From NCBI GenBank assembly GCA_031291475.1, contig JARLIY010000132.1:310001-374000 (forward strand): a stretch of 64,000 nucleotides of DNA, read 5' to 3'. Shown here one piece after another: positions 38,175 through 47,948 of the stretch (positions within the stretch are counted from its first letter, which is position 1; every line of letters begins with the position of its first letter). The stretch is from Xanthobacteraceae bacterium. Lineage in GTDB: Bacteria > Pseudomonadota > Alphaproteobacteria > Rhizobiales > Xanthobacteraceae. Below the pieces are notes generated by a model that saw nothing but the letters and a program-made list of their open reading frames with translations, was not told the DNA's origin and did not search any database. Both the position numbers and the translations under genes were made by a program.

Positions 38175-39077
38175 CTACGCCGCGGCGCCGAGCTTGCCGG
38201 CCTCCCAGCCGAGCATGGCGCGCTTGCGCGTCATGCCCCAGTGATAGCCGGTGAGATCGCCGGCCTTGCCGATCACGCGATGGCAGGGCACGACGAAGGC
38301 GATCGGGTTTTTGCCGACCGCGGCGCCGACCGCGCGGGCGGCAGCCGGCGTGCAGACCTTGCCGGCGATGCCCGAATAGGTGGCGAGTCGGCCCATCGGG
38401 ATTTTCAAGAGCGCTTCCCAGACGCGGACTTCCCAATCGGTGCCGATGAGCACGACGCGTAGCGGCTGGTCCTCTTGCCATTGCGACGGATCGAAAATGC
38501 GTTGCGCGATCGGCGCGGTGCGCGCGGCATCGGCGACATAATCGGCCTTGGGCCAGCGCCGCTTCATGTCGTTGAGCGTCGCCTTTTCCTCGCCGGAATC
38601 GGCGAAGGCGAGCCCCGCGAGCCCGCGCTCGGTCGCCATGACCAGCGCCTTGCCGAACGGGGACGGATGAAAGCCGAAACGCACGGTGAGGCCTTCGCCG
38701 CCGGACTTCCATTCGCCCGGCGACATTGCTTCGTGGGTGACGAACAGATCGTGCAGGCGGCCGGGGCCGGACAGGCCCACTTCGTAGGTGGCGTCGAGCA
38801 CGCTTGCGGAATCGCGAAGGAGCTGCCGCGCACCGTCCAGCGTCAGCGCCTGCAGGAAGGCCTTCGGCGTCAGCCCTGCCCAGCGCCGGAACAGATGGTG
38901 CAGCTCGGTCGGGGTGACGCCGGCGGCTTCGGCGATGGTCTCGATTTCCGGCTGCCGTCGCCAGTGGCCGCGGATATGGCCGATGGCCCGGCGCACCACG
39001 TCGTAATCGTCGGCGGCCGCGGCGAGCGGGGTGAGATCGGGCAGGCGATCGGGTGACAGCATGGATGCCTCCATCAT
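38175..39077 (-). CDS. AraC-type HTH / methylated-DNA-protein cysteine methyltransferase fusion
   Basis: From ATG 39077 the 300-residue protein has an AraC-like helix-turn-helix region (about residues 30-125, AEAAGVTPTELHHLFRRWAG). A C-terminal O6-methylguanine-DNA methyltransferase domain follows, with ALLKIPMGRLATYSGIAGKV and the active-site FVVPCHRVIGKAGDLTGYHW. The N-terminal zinc/cysteine domain of classic Ada, which senses methylphosphotriesters, is missing, so how it is induced is open. The track frame is 54 residues longer only because the upstream G/C-rich repeat stays open in that frame (LPPPPTLPHKGGG). The likely role is direct repair of alkylated guanine, possibly with gene regulation. 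Confidence 0.9.
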   Translation of the reverse strand: MMEASMLSPDRLPDLTPLAAAADDYDVVRRAIGHIRGHWRRQPEIETIAEAAGVTPTELHHLFRRWAGLTPKAFLQALTLDGARQLLRDSASVLDATYEVGLSGPGRLHDLFVTHEAMSPGEWKSGGEGLTVRFGFHPSPFGKALVMATERGLAGLAFADSGEEKATLNDMKRRWPKADYVADAARTAPIAQRIFDPSQWQEDQPLRVVLIGTDWEVRVWEALLKIPMGRLATYSGIAGKVCTPAAARAVGAAVGKNPIAFVVPCHRVIGKAGDLTGYHWGMTRKRAMLGWEAGKLGAAA

Positions 39078-39132
39078 TTGTCCCCATCTAGGCTGCGACG
39101 AACGCCCAAGCCACCCGATTTCTGTACTTCGA

Positions 39133-39255
39133 TTCCCTCCCCCCTTGTGGGGGAGGGTTGGGGGGGGTGGCAAGGTGACGAAAGGGCGTTGCCGAATTTC
39201 GTGAACCTTTCGACCCCCACCCCTAACCCCTCCACACAAGGGGGGAGGGGAAGAT
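39133..39255. repeat. G/C-rich inverted repeat element, copy G1
   Basis: One arm reads ccctccccccttgtggggga followed by a G-run. The other, about 60 nt on, is its inverted counterpart (cgacccccacccctaacccc then tccacacaaggggggagggg). The same architecture recurs at 42.84 kb. The element looks like a small non-autonomous mobile repeat and lies between the AraC-MGMT and DUF2244 genes. Confidence 0.7.
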
Positions 39256-39286
39256 TCCCTACGCGCAATTCGCCACTCACTATTCC

Positions 39287-39826
39287 CTATTCGCCAAAAA
39301 CCGTCCGTTTCGGCCCGCGCTTGGCTTCGCCGAGTGCGGTCGAAAGCGCCCGCGCAAAGCTCGCTTTCTCGTCCGGCCCCAGCGCCGAAGCGATCGACAG
39401 CCGCCGGCCGCGGGAGACGAGGAACAGCCGCTCGATGCCGAATTCCTCATGCACGATGCGGTCGAGCCGCACCCAGACCGGGTTGAGCGTCCATTCGCGC
39501 ACGCCGCCGCGCGGATTGACCTTGCGCAACGTCAGCTCCGAGGCGGTGACTTTGACCTCCTCATAGGCGCGCGCCGCGCGGAAATTGGCGCGGAACGCGA
39601 CGTAGATCAGCAACACGTCGAGGCCGAGAAAGCCGAAGACCGGCCAGGCGCCGAGCATGAGGAACAACATGCCGGAGACGAAGCTCAAGGCTCCGATGCA
39701 GAGCATGAGGGTGAGGAAGCCGGTCGAGCCGAGCGAGCGGTGCGGCGTGATGGTGGCCGCAAAGATCGTCGGCTCGGCGCCGGGCTCGGCGCGCGGTCCG
39801 GAGAATGTGTCGTTGTCCCGGCTCAT
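39287..39826 (-). CDS. DUF2244 membrane protein
   Basis: The 179-residue product from ATG 39826 has a soluble N-terminus. Two adjacent membrane helices follow (about residues 38-85, GFLTLMLCIGALSFVSGMLF and WPVFGFLGLDVLLIYVAF). A C-terminal cytosolic domain carries FRAARAYEEVKVTASELTLR and RLFLVSRGRRLSIASALGP. This matches the DUF2244 family of integral membrane proteins with no known function. The track frame of 441 aa runs through the opposite-strand nth gene and is spurious beyond residue 179. It is divergent from nth with only 21 nt between the two ATGs, a pairing I recall from relatives. Confidence 0.82.
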   Translation of the reverse strand: MSRDNDTFSGPRAEPGAEPTIFAATITPHRSLGSTGFLTLMLCIGALSFVSGMLFLMLGAWPVFGFLGLDVLLIYVAFRANFRAARAYEEVKVTASELTLRKVNPRGGVREWTLNPVWVRLDRIVHEEFGIERLFLVSRGRRLSIASALGPDEKASFARALSTALGEAKRGPKRTVFGE

Positions 39827-39847
39827 GCGGCTGACTATACGGGAAAG

Positions 39848-40744
39848 ATGGCGCGGAAAACCACGGCTCGGAAGACCACGCGGCAAAGTCTCAAGCCGGC
39901 GAGTCGAAACCGACCCAGGCGGAGCACCCAATCTGCTCCCTTCCCCCTTGAGGGGGAGGGTCGGGGAGGGGGGTATCGTTCCGCATCCGCGCGGGCGGTC
40001 CGCCTGAAAAAACCCGGCGCGCAGGCCAAGGCCGATGCGAAGGCGGCCCACGGCAAACTGCCGCAATGGACAAAGCCTGAGATCGAGGAGGCGTTCCGCC
40101 GCTTCGCCGCCGCCAATCCCACCCCGCGCGGCGAATTGCAGCACATCAATCCGTACACGCTGCTGGTCGCGGTCGTTCTCTCCGCGCAGGCGACCGATGC
40201 TGGCGTAAACAAGGCGACGCCGGCCTTGTTCAAGCTCGCCGACACGCCGGAGAAGATGGTCAAGCTCGGCGAAGCGCGCGTGCGCGACCTGATCAAGACC
40301 ATCGGCCTTTATCGCACCAAGGCGAAGAACGTGGTCGCGCTGTCGCGCATGCTTGTGGCGGAGCATGTCGGGCAGGTGCCGCACGACCGCGCGGCGCTGG
40401 AAGCATTGCCTGGCGTCGGACGAAAGACCGCGAATGTGGTGCTCAACATCGCATTCGGCGAGCCGACCATCGCGGTGGACACCCACATCTTCCGCGTCGG
40501 TAACCGCACGGGCCTGGCCGTCGGCAAGACGCCGCTCGACGTCGAGATGAAGCTGATGGAGGTCGTGCCGGAACGCTACCGCCTGCACGCCCACCACTGG
40601 CTCATCCTGCACGGCCGTTACACCTGCGTCGCCCGCCGCCCGTTGTGCGAAAAGTGCATCATCGCGGACCTCTGCAAATGGCCGGGCAAAACCGCTTTTT
40701 CCCTACCCTCCTCCCTTGTGGAGGAGGGTAGGGAGGAGGGTTAG
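39848..40744 (+). CDS. nth: Endonuclease III with repeat-derived N- and C-terminal tails
   Basis: Nth is a DNA glycosylase/AP lyase for oxidised pyrimidines. The core has NPYTLLVAVVLSAQATDAGVNK, the helix-hairpin-helix LEALPGVGRKTANVVLN with catalytic Lys, and Asp in AVDTHIFRVGNRTGL. The 4Fe-4S ligands are spaced C-X6-C-X2-C-X5-C near the end. The product has 298 residues, longer than the usual 210-240. The extra N-terminal region contains FPLEGEGRGGGY, which is a translated copy of the local G/C-rich repeat (39936-39976). The last residues SLPSSLVEEGREEG are a second copy (40700-40744) that supplies the stop. The ATG at 39848 is inferred; a start after the repeat is possible only with a weak non-ATG codon. 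Confidence 0.93.
   Translation: MARKTTARKTTRQSLKPASRNRPRRSTQSAPFPLEGEGRGGGYRSASARAVRLKKPGAQAKADAKAAHGKLPQWTKPEIEEAFRRFAAANPTPRGELQHINPYTLLVAVVLSAQATDAGVNKATPALFKLADTPEKMVKLGEARVRDLIKTIGLYRTKAKNVVALSRMLVAEHVGQVPHDRAALEALPGVGRKTANVVLNIAFGEPTIAVDTHIFRVGNRTGLAVGKTPLDVEMKLMEVVPERYRLHAHHWLILHGRYTCVARRPLCEKCIIADLCKWPGKTAFSLPSSLVEEGREEG
39936..39976. repeat. G/C-rich repeat copy G2, inside the nth reading frame
   Basis: tgctcccttcccccttgaggg followed by ggagggtcggggagggggg is one arm of the same repeat family. It is read in frame within nth as APFPLEGEGRGGG and does not interrupt the ORF. Confidence 0.7.
40700..40744. repeat. G/C-rich repeat copy G3, forming the 3' end of nth
   Basis: ccctaccctcctcccttgtgg and gaggagggtagggaggaggg form near-perfect inverted arms. 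The last codons and TAG stop of nth lie within it, so it doubles as coding sequence and potential terminator hairpin. Confidence 0.65.
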
Positions 40745-40784
40745 ATAGTCCGCAGAGGTTCCGTGGAAACGACAAGGAGTTGCG

Positions 40785-41303
40785 ATGTTCACATTGACCT
40801 GGCTGTTCGTCTCGCTGTTGTTCGCCGGCCTCTGGGCCACGCCGGCGCGGGCGGCCGACGAACCGGACCTGATCTTCAAGCGTTCGACAACGTTCAAGCT
40901 CTTAACGCCGAACGACAAGCTTGCGACCTACGGCCTCGACGATCCCGAGGTCGAGGGCGTCGCCTGCTATTTCACCGCCCCCGAGCGCGGCGGCGTGAAG
41001 GGCTGGATCGGCGTTGCCGAACAGGTCTCCGACATTTCGCTGTCGTGTCGGCAGATCGGCCCGATCCGCATCAAGGCGAAATTCCCGCAAGGCGAGGACG
41101 TGTTCCGCACCCGCCGCTCGCTGTTCTTCAAGAAGATGCAGATCGTGCGGGGCTGCGACACCAAGCGCAACGTCCTCGTTTACATGGTCTATTCCGACAA
41201 GCTGATCGAAGGATCGCCGAAGAATTCGACCTCCTCGGTGCCGATCATGCCCTGGGGCGCGAACGACCAGATTCAGAAGTGCGCGGACTTCGTCGAGAAG
41301 TAG
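40785..41303 (+). CDS. creA: CreA family periplasmic protein
   Basis: The 172-residue product has a signal peptide (about residues 1-23, ending TPARAAD). A CreA domain follows, with LTPNDKLATYGLDDPEVEGVACYFT (in part GLDDPEVEGVACY), AEQVSDISLSCRQIGPI and a closing CDTKRNVLVYMVYSDKLIEG. CreA is a widespread small periplasmic protein of unknown function, unlinked here to the creBCD regulators. Conserved cysteines (CYF, SCRQ, GCD, KCAD) could form disulfides. It starts 40 nt after nth and is followed by a 38-bp perfect palindrome that probably ends transcription. Confidence 0.88.
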   Translation: MFTLTWLFVSLLFAGLWATPARAADEPDLIFKRSTTFKLLTPNDKLATYGLDDPEVEGVACYFTAPERGGVKGWIGVAEQVSDISLSCRQIGPIRIKAKFPQGEDVFRTRRSLFFKKMQIVRGCDTKRNVLVYMVYSDKLIEGSPKNSTSSVPIMPWGANDQIQKCADFVEK

Positions 41304-41317
41304 CGGCGTGATCGATA

Positions 41318-41355
41318 TTCCCCTCTCCCCGGTGGCCCCACCGGGGAGAGGGGAA
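41318..41355. terminator. 38-bp perfect palindrome between convergent creA and cyclase genes (copy G4)
   Basis: TTCCCCTCTCCCCGGTGG and its exact complement form 18-bp arms around a 2-nt centre. Lying 14 nt after creA and 35 nt after the oppositely oriented cyclase gene, it can serve as a bidirectional terminator. It is a variant of the local G/C-rich repeat family. Confidence 0.65.
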
Positions 41356-41390
41356 GTACAACGGGCGATTCAGGTCGGACGATTTCGCTC

Positions 41391-42800
41391 TCACGGAATC
41401 TCATAAACCGCCACTTCGCCGGCGACGCCCTTGAGCGTCACGCTCTGCGGCTCAGGCGTAAGGCCGGCTTTGGCGAGCAAAGCCGCCGATTGCGGATGCT
41501 CGATGACCTGCTTGGTGGCGAAGATCGTGTGCGAGACCGCGAGCCCTTGTACGCGCGCGGCGATGTTGACGGTCTGGCCGAAATAATCGAGCCGGTCGTT
41601 GAGCATGACAGCGAGACTTGGCCCTTCATGGATGCCGATTTTAAGGATGAGATCTTCCTTGCGGGTGTCGACGCCGACGCTGCCGATCGCTTCGCGCATG
41701 GCGAACGCGGCGGCGAGCGCGCGCGCCGGCGTCGGAAACGTCGCCATCACCGCGTCGCCGATGGTCTTGACCACCGCGCCGCCGTTTGCCGCCACGATTT
41801 TGTTGAGCAGCAGAAAATGGTGGCGCACCAGTTCATAGGCGACCAGATCGCCGACGCGTGCGTAGAGCTCGGTCGAGCCCTTGAGGTCGGTGAAGAGAAA
41901 CGTGAGGCTGATGATCTTGAGCCCCTGGTCGACGGCAAGCGTATCGGTGCGATAGAGGTCGCGAAACGTCTGGTTGGTGAAAATACGCTTGGCCGTGAGA
42001 TGCGGCCGGCGCTTGCCGACCAGCTCGTCAAACTTCCGGTTCTCGGTCCAGACTACCGGCAGAGCGCGCCTGGCGGTGCGGTTGGCGACGGTCAGCCGCA
42101 GCGGGCCGGAGCGAAGTTCGGTCGTTGCGGTCGGCTCGCGCGCGCCCTTGAGTACGACGGTCAGCTCCTGGACCTCGGCGGTGCGCTCGGGCGCGACTTT
42201 CATGTAATGGCCGAAATGCGACACCGGGTCGAACAGGATGACCCAGCCTTCCGGCAGGTCGATCGTCACCGTCGCCCGCTCGCCCGGATCGAGCACGCGC
42301 GCGTCGAGGGTGAATTCGGCGATCAGCTTTTCCAGGTCAGCGTCGGAGACGTCGACGGCCGAGCTCCAGAACACCTGCCGGTAATAGTCCCAGAACGGCA
42401 AGGTCTGCGGATCGTGGGCGGCGATTTTGCGCAGGCGCGGGCTCACCGTGAACACGATCTCCACGGTCTCGTCGAGCGAGACCTCGAACGATCGGCTACA
42501 CAGCGAGCAGGCATACGGTTCGCGGTGGACGTCCTGGAGTGTTTCCGTGACATCCAGCACGCCGCGGCAGGACGGGCACAGCACGTCCCAGGCCAGTTCG
42601 AAAATGCCGAGCTTCGCCGCATGCAGGAACGCGGCGATGGTCTTTTCCTCGTCGAGCCCGTACGCGGCGGCGAAGGTGAGCACGTTGATGCGGGCTAGGT
42701 CGCGATCGGCCCCGGAGGTAACGGCCCGCTCCATGGCCGCCGCGGCATCGGCATCGGCCGTCTCGCGCAATGCGGCAAACAGTGTTCGGCTATCGTTCAC
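41391..42800 (-). CDS. DUF5939-type adenylate/guanylate cyclase
   Basis: The C-terminal class III cyclase domain (about residues 290-469) begins with ISLTFLFTDLKGSTELYARVGD. It contains GGAVVKTIGDAVMATFPTP with the metal-binding aspartates, and YFGQTVNIAARVQGLA. The 290-residue N-terminal part matches the DUF5939 sensor region. It includes a zinc-ribbon-like VLCPSCRGVLDV...YACSLCSRSF and beta-rich segments. No membrane helix is visible, so the protein is probably cytosolic. I start at GTG 42800 because the 50 upstream track residues are a translation of the repeat at 42.84 kb. It lies downstream of ureC in the same direction, but the repeat separates them. The product may be cAMP; specificity was not resolved. 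Confidence 0.87.
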   Translation of the reverse strand: MNDSRTLFAALRETADADAAAAMERAVTSGADRDLARINVLTFAAAYGLDEEKTIAAFLHAAKLGIFELAWDVLCPSCRGVLDVTETLQDVHREPYACSLCSRSFEVSLDETVEIVFTVSPRLRKIAAHDPQTLPFWDYYRQVFWSSAVDVSDADLEKLIAEFTLDARVLDPGERATVTIDLPEGWVILFDPVSHFGHYMKVAPERTAEVQELTVVLKGAREPTATTELRSGPLRLTVANRTARRALPVVWTENRKFDELVGKRRPHLTAKRIFTNQTFRDLYRTDTLAVDQGLKIISLTFLFTDLKGSTELYARVGDLVAYELVRHHFLLLNKIVAANGGAVVKTIGDAVMATFPTPARALAAAFAMREAIGSVGVDTRKEDLILKIGIHEGPSLAVMLNDRLDYFGQTVNIAARVQGLAVSHTIFATKQVIEHPQSAALLAKAGLTPEPQSVTLKGVAGEVAVYEIP

Positions 42801-42839
42801 GCGCGCGAGCTTACGCGAAAAACGCGGGGTGAAAATCGT

Positions 42840-42948
42840 TTCCCTCCCCCCTTGTGGGGGAGGGTAGAGGGGGGTGGTCGGGTGGCTCGCTTCCAACATA
42901 AATCGCGACCCCCACCCCCTAACCCCTCCCCACAAGGGGGAGGGGAAC
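42840..42948. repeat. G/C-rich inverted repeat element, copy G5
   Basis: ccctccccccttgtggggga plus a G-run forms the left arm. An inverted right arm (cgacccccaccccctaaccc then ctccccacaagggggagggg) starts about 55 nt on. The architecture is the same as copy G1. It fills the ureC-cyclase spacer and ends 7 nt from the ureC stop. Confidence 0.72.
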
Positions 42949-42954
42949 AAAAGC

Positions 42955-44651
<1,697 letters not shown>

Positions 44652-44667
<16 letters not shown>

Positions 44668-44957
44668 GGCAGCAGTCCCCGTTTGTTGCGCTTTATTCGG
44701 CGACGAACAAAGAAATCCCCAACGTTATCCCCACCGCACTGCATCATCCTGCGGATACACGCTTTTCCTTGCTTCACGGCGCCGCCGCGGTATTGTGACT
44801 TCCAGATCGCTCGCGTTTGGTTCGCCGAATGAGAGAGGTCGCCAGAGTCAGGTTGGCCTAGTGTAGAAGCCGCTACCGGCGTCGCACCAAGCGCTGACAA
44901 GATGCTGGTCCCAGCCGCGGTAGCAGCGCTGAGAACGTGACGGGTGGGCTTGCGCAA
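44652..44957 (-). CDS. Possible small protein between ureB and ureC
   Basis: A 101-residue frame starts at ATG 44957 and ends inside the first codons of ureC, overlapping it by 16 nt. The N-terminus [20 protein letters not shown] could be a signal peptide or membrane helix. The rest is polar and basic, with RRMMQCGG and [12 protein letters not shown] do not recognise a family. ureB and ureC are normally adjacent, so either a real gene has come in or the space is a long leader. The overlap with ureC would allow translational coupling, which favours a genuine ORF. Its base composition is lower in G/C than its neighbours, which argues for recent or non-coding origin. Confidence 0.4.
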
Positions 44958-44990
44958 GCCCGCTCGTCATGATTCGTGGAATGCCCTTCT

Positions 44991-45296
44991 TCACAGCTTT
45001 CCCATGATCTCTTGCCGGAAACCGTAAACCGTGCGGGTGCCGGCGAGCGCAACCAGCTTGACTTGGCGCGTCTGGCCGGGCTCGAAGCGCACCGCGGTGC
45101 CGGCGGGAATGTCCAGCCGCATGCCGCGCGCTTTCTTGCGGTCGAATTTCAGCGCCGGATTGGTCTCGAAGAAATGATAATGCGAGCCGACCTGAATCGG
45201 CCGGTCGCCGCTGTTGGCGACCGTGAGTGTCAGGCCTTTGCGGCCCTTGTTCAACTCGATCTCGCCGCTCTTGATGAACATTTCGCCGGGAATCAT
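44991..45296 (-). CDS. ureB: Urease beta subunit
   Basis: UreB is one of two small structural subunits of the bacterial urease trimer. The 101-residue product starts [18 protein letters not shown]. It contains [23 protein letters not shown] and [25 protein letters not shown] (in part [17 protein letters not shown]), with [10 protein letters not shown] at the end. GAGG lies a few bases before ATG 45296. The track start 48 nt upstream would overlap ureA and is less typical. ureA ends 7 nt earlier. The beta subunit is separate rather than fused to gamma. Confidence 0.96.
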   Translation of the reverse strand: MIPGEMFIKSGEIELNKGRKGLTLTVANSGDRPIQVGSHYHFFETNPALKFDRKKARGMRLDIPAGTAVRFEPGQTRQVKLVALAGTRTVYGFRQEIMGKL

Positions 45297-45303
45297 CTGC
45301 GCC

Positions 45304-45606
45304 TCATCGTATCGGCTCATGCACGGTGACGAGCTTGGTGCCATCGGGGAACGTCGCTTCGACCTGAATTTCCGGGATCATCTCGGCGATGCCGTTCATG
45401 ACCTGCGCGCGCGTGACCACATGCGCGCCCTTTTGCATCAGCTCGGCGACGCTGCGCCCGTCGCGCGCGCCCTCGAGGATGAAATCGGAAATGAGCGCGA
45501 CCGCTTCCGGATGATTGAGCTTGACGCCGCGCTCGAGCCGGCGCCGCGCCACCATCGCCGCCATGGCGATCAACAATTTGTCCTTTTCGCGCGGAGTAAG
45601 ATGCAT
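45304..45606 (-). CDS. ureA: Urease gamma subunit
   Basis: UreA is the smallest subunit of the (UreABC)3 urease. [20 protein letters not shown] and [21 protein letters not shown] are diagnostic, followed by [34 protein letters not shown] (in part [20 protein letters not shown]). At exactly 100 residues it has the family length. It lies 10 nt after ureD and 7 nt before ureB on the minus strand, in the usual ureDABC order. No anomalies. Confidence 0.97.
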   Translation of the reverse strand: MHLTPREKDKLLIAMAAMVARRRLERGVKLNHPEAVALISDFILEGARDGRSVAELMQKGAHVVTRAQVMNGIAEMIPEIQVEATFPDGTKLVTVHEPIR

Positions 45607-45616
45607 GCTTCGTCCG

Positions 45617-46453
45617 TCAGTTCAGCCAGAGTCGCGGCAATTGCGTGCCGCCGAGCGCCGTCAACACGTCGATGAGATCGCGGCGCAGCGCGGCGCCGTC
45701 GGAAGCGACCAGCCGCGCCAGCGCAAGTCCGTTCCAGGCCGACACGCCGACCTCTCCGGCGAAATCCTTCTCCATCGCGCGGACGGCCGCGATCGCGCCG
45801 TCATCGCCGGGAATTTTGAGCACGCTGGCGATAGCCACGCTGCCGCCGGCAATCGCCCGCTGCCCGAGCTTTTGCGCAACCGCGCCGTCGAGGCGCAGGC
45901 TCTCGGCGAAGGCAAGCTTTCCGCCGACGCGCACCCGCCAGCGATCGAAGAAATGCCCGCGCAGCACCGTTTCACCCATGGCCGAGCGGCCGAAAATGAC
46001 GGCTTCGGCGACCATCAGATCGGCGTCCGGCGCGAGCTCCACGTCGATCGTGCGCCGCAGCCGCGCCCGATCGAACAGGATCGTCTCCTGCGGCAGCCAG
46101 GCGAGCGCGCCGCCCGGCCCGACATCGAACTTAACGTCGATCTCGGTATCCGGTCCGAGCGAGCGGTAGACTTTTTCGGCGGCAGCCGTGGTCACGGTCA
46201 GCCGCGCGCCGGCGCCGACGGCGATATCGATGCCGAAGCGGTCGCCGCCGGTCATTCCGCCGGCAGTGTTGACGATGACGGCATCGAGCGCGCCGCCGGT
46301 CATGCCGTTTGGGAAACGTACGCGCAGCGCGCCGTCCTCATAGACGCGGCCGCGGCGGCTGCCGCCGCCCGCGGCCTTGACCGAAAACGCTATATGGCCG
46401 ACTGCGCGATTGCCGGCGAAAATCTCACCATGCGCCGGCGCATCCGCAAACAC
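45617..46453 (-). CDS. ureD: Urease accessory protein UreD
   Basis: UreD (UreH) forms the scaffold, with UreF and UreG, that delivers nickel to apo-urease. The 278-residue protein has [20 protein letters not shown] and [40 protein letters not shown] is also conserved. It lies 32 nt after urtE and 10 nt before ureA, linking the urea transporter to the enzyme genes on one strand. Its partners UreF and UreG are not in this window, so nickel insertion depends on genes elsewhere. Length is normal. Confidence 0.95.
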   Translation of the reverse strand: MFADAPAHGEIFAGNRAVGHIAFSVKAAGGGSRRGRVYEDGALRVRFPNGMTGGALDAVIVNTAGGMTGGDRFGIDIAVGAGARLTVTTAAAEKVYRSLGPDTEIDVKFDVGPGGALAWLPQETILFDRARLRRTIDVELAPDADLMVAEAVIFGRSAMGETVLRGHFFDRWRVRVGGKLAFAESLRLDGAVAQKLGQRAIAGGSVAIASVLKIPGDDGAIAAVRAMEKDFAGEVGVSAWNGLALARLVASDGAALRRDLIDVLTALGGTQLPRLWLN

Positions 46454-46485
46454 GTTGGCTCCCCCCGACGCTGATTATTCATCGA

Positions 46486-47181
46486 TCAAATGGCCATCGC
46501 CCGCTTCACGGCGCCTTCGTCGAGATTGGCGCGATCGGAGGCACAGACGACGGCGCCGCGGTCCATGACGGCGAAATAGTCGCCGAGTTCCTGGGCAAAG
46601 TCGAGATATTGCTCGACCAGGATGATGGCGATCTTGCCCAGCGAGCGCAGATAGGCGATAGCGCGGCCGATATCCTTGATGATCGAAGGCTGAATGCCCT
46701 CGGTCGGTTCGTCGAGCAGCAGGAGCCGTGGCCGCATCACCAGCGCCCGCCCAATCGCGAGCTGCTGCTGCTGGCCGCCGGAAAGGTCGCCGCCGCGCCG
46801 CCGCAGCATGTCTTTGAGCACCGGGAAGAGCGAGAATACGTCGTCAGGTATACTCCGGTCTTCGCGTTTGAGCGGCGCAAAGCCGGTCCTCAGGTTTTCT
46901 TCGACCGTCAGCAGCGGAAAAATCTCACGGCCTTGCGGTACGTAGGAGATGCCGCGCCGCGCGCGCTCCGGCGGCCGCAGCCCGGTGATGTCTTCGCCTT
47001 CCCAGGTGATCGTGCCACGGCTCACGGAATGCTGGCCGGCCAGCGCATCGAGCAGGCTCGTTTTGCCGACGCCGTTTCTGCCGAGCACGCAGGTGACCTT
47101 GCCCGGCTCGGCTTTGAGCGACACGCCGCGCAACGTCTGGGCGGCGCCGTAATGCAGATCGATGGCGTTGACATCAAGCAT
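46486..47181 (-). CDS. urtE: Urea ABC transporter ATP-binding subunit UrtE
   Basis: One of two ATPases of the branched-chain-amino-acid-type urea importer. The 231-residue protein shows Walker A CVLGRNGVGKTSLLDALAG, the signature LSGGQQQQLAIGRALVMRPR and Walker B LLLLDEPTEGIQPSIIKDI, as in LivF-like proteins. LHYGAAQTLRGVSL at the N-terminus is typical of UrtE. It starts 5 nt after urtD and ends 32 nt before ureD. Context with urtABCD and urease fixes the substrate as urea, although the fold alone would also fit a branched-chain amino acid transporter. Confidence 0.95.
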   Translation of the reverse strand: MLDVNAIDLHYGAAQTLRGVSLKAEPGKVTCVLGRNGVGKTSLLDALAGQHSVSRGTITWEGEDITGLRPPERARRGISYVPQGREIFPLLTVEENLRTGFAPLKREDRSIPDDVFSLFPVLKDMLRRRGGDLSGGQQQQLAIGRALVMRPRLLLLDEPTEGIQPSIIKDIGRAIAYLRSLGKIAIILVEQYLDFAQELGDYFAVMDRGAVVCASDRANLDEGAVKRAMAI

Positions 47182-47186
47182 GTTTG

Positions 47187-47948
47187 TTAGCGTCCCAAAT
47201 AAACTTCCACGACCCGCTCATTCGTCGAAACCTGGTCGATGCTGCCTTCGGCGAGCACCGAGCCTTCGTGCAGACAGGTCACTTTGACGCCGAGCTCGCG
47301 CACGAAGGCCATATCGTGCTCGACGACGACGACGGTGCGGTCGCGGTTGATCTCTTTCAGCAGCTCGGCGGTCTGCTGCGTTTCCACGTCGGTCATGCCG
47401 GCGACCGGCTCGTCGACCAGCAGGAGCTTGGGGTCTTGCGCCAACAGCATGCCGATTTCGAGCCATTGCCGCTGTCCGTGCGAGAGGCTGCCGGCAAGGC
47501 GGTCGCGGACGGCGGTCAGGCGAATTGTCGCCAGCAATTCGTCGATGCGCCGGCGCTCGCTCGGGCCTTCCTGCCACCACAGCGTGGCGCGGACGTGACG
47601 GTCGGATTTGAGCGCGAGTTCGAGGTTGTCGGCGACGGTTTGGTTCTGGAACACGGTGGGTTTCTGGAACTTGCGGCCGATGCCGAGCTCGGCGATTTCG
47701 GCCTCGTCGAGCCGCGTGAGATCGTACGAGCCGTCGAACATGACGTCGCCCAAGTCCGGGCGCGTCTTGCCCGTGACTACGTCCATCATCGTCGTCTTGC
47801 CGGCGCCGTTCGGGCCGATAATGGCCCGCATCTCGCCCGGCTCGACGGCGAAGGAAAGATTGTTGAGCGCGCGGAAGCCGTCGAACGAGACGGTGACGCC
47901 ATTAAGATAGAGAAGTGCGGTGGTCAGCGCTTCCATGGCCCACATCAT
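47187..47948 (-). CDS. urtD: Urea ABC transporter ATP-binding subunit UrtD
   Basis: The second ATPase (LivG-like) of the urea importer. The N-terminus LLYLNGVTVSFDGFRALNNL precedes Walker A IIGPNGAGKTTMMDVVTGKT. FQKPTVFQNQTVADNLELAL, the signature LSHGQRQWLEIGMLLAQDPK and Walker B LLLVDEPVAGMTDVE complete it. The ATG at 47948 overlaps the urtC stop as ATGA, giving 253 residues. The 569-aa track frame extends this falsely back through urtC in another reading frame. The signature has LSHGQ instead of LSGGQ, as is usual for UrtD. Confidence 0.95.
   Translation of the reverse strand: MMWAMEALTTALLYLNGVTVSFDGFRALNNLSFAVEPGEMRAIIGPNGAGKTTMMDVVTGKTRPDLGDVMFDGSYDLTRLDEAEIAELGIGRKFQKPTVFQNQTVADNLELALKSDRHVRATLWWQEGPSERRRIDELLATIRLTAVRDRLAGSLSHGQRQWLEIGMLLAQDPKLLLVDEPVAGMTDVETQQTAELLKEINRDRTVVVVEHDMAFVRELGVKVTCLHEGSVLAEGSIDQVSTNERVVEVYLGR

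Noticed and set aside
39078-39239. N-terminal extension of the AraC-MGMT frame
   Set aside because: It translates the G/C-rich repeat and intergenic DNA; the paired ATGs at 39077/39074 have a ribosome-binding site.
39133-42948. Possible CRISPR array from recurring repeats
   Set aside because: The repeats are palindromic, irregularly spaced by kilobases and separated by genes; no spacer structure and no cas genes.
42801-42950. N-terminal extension of the cyclase frame
   Set aside because: It is a translation of repeat copy G5 and is not conserved sequence.
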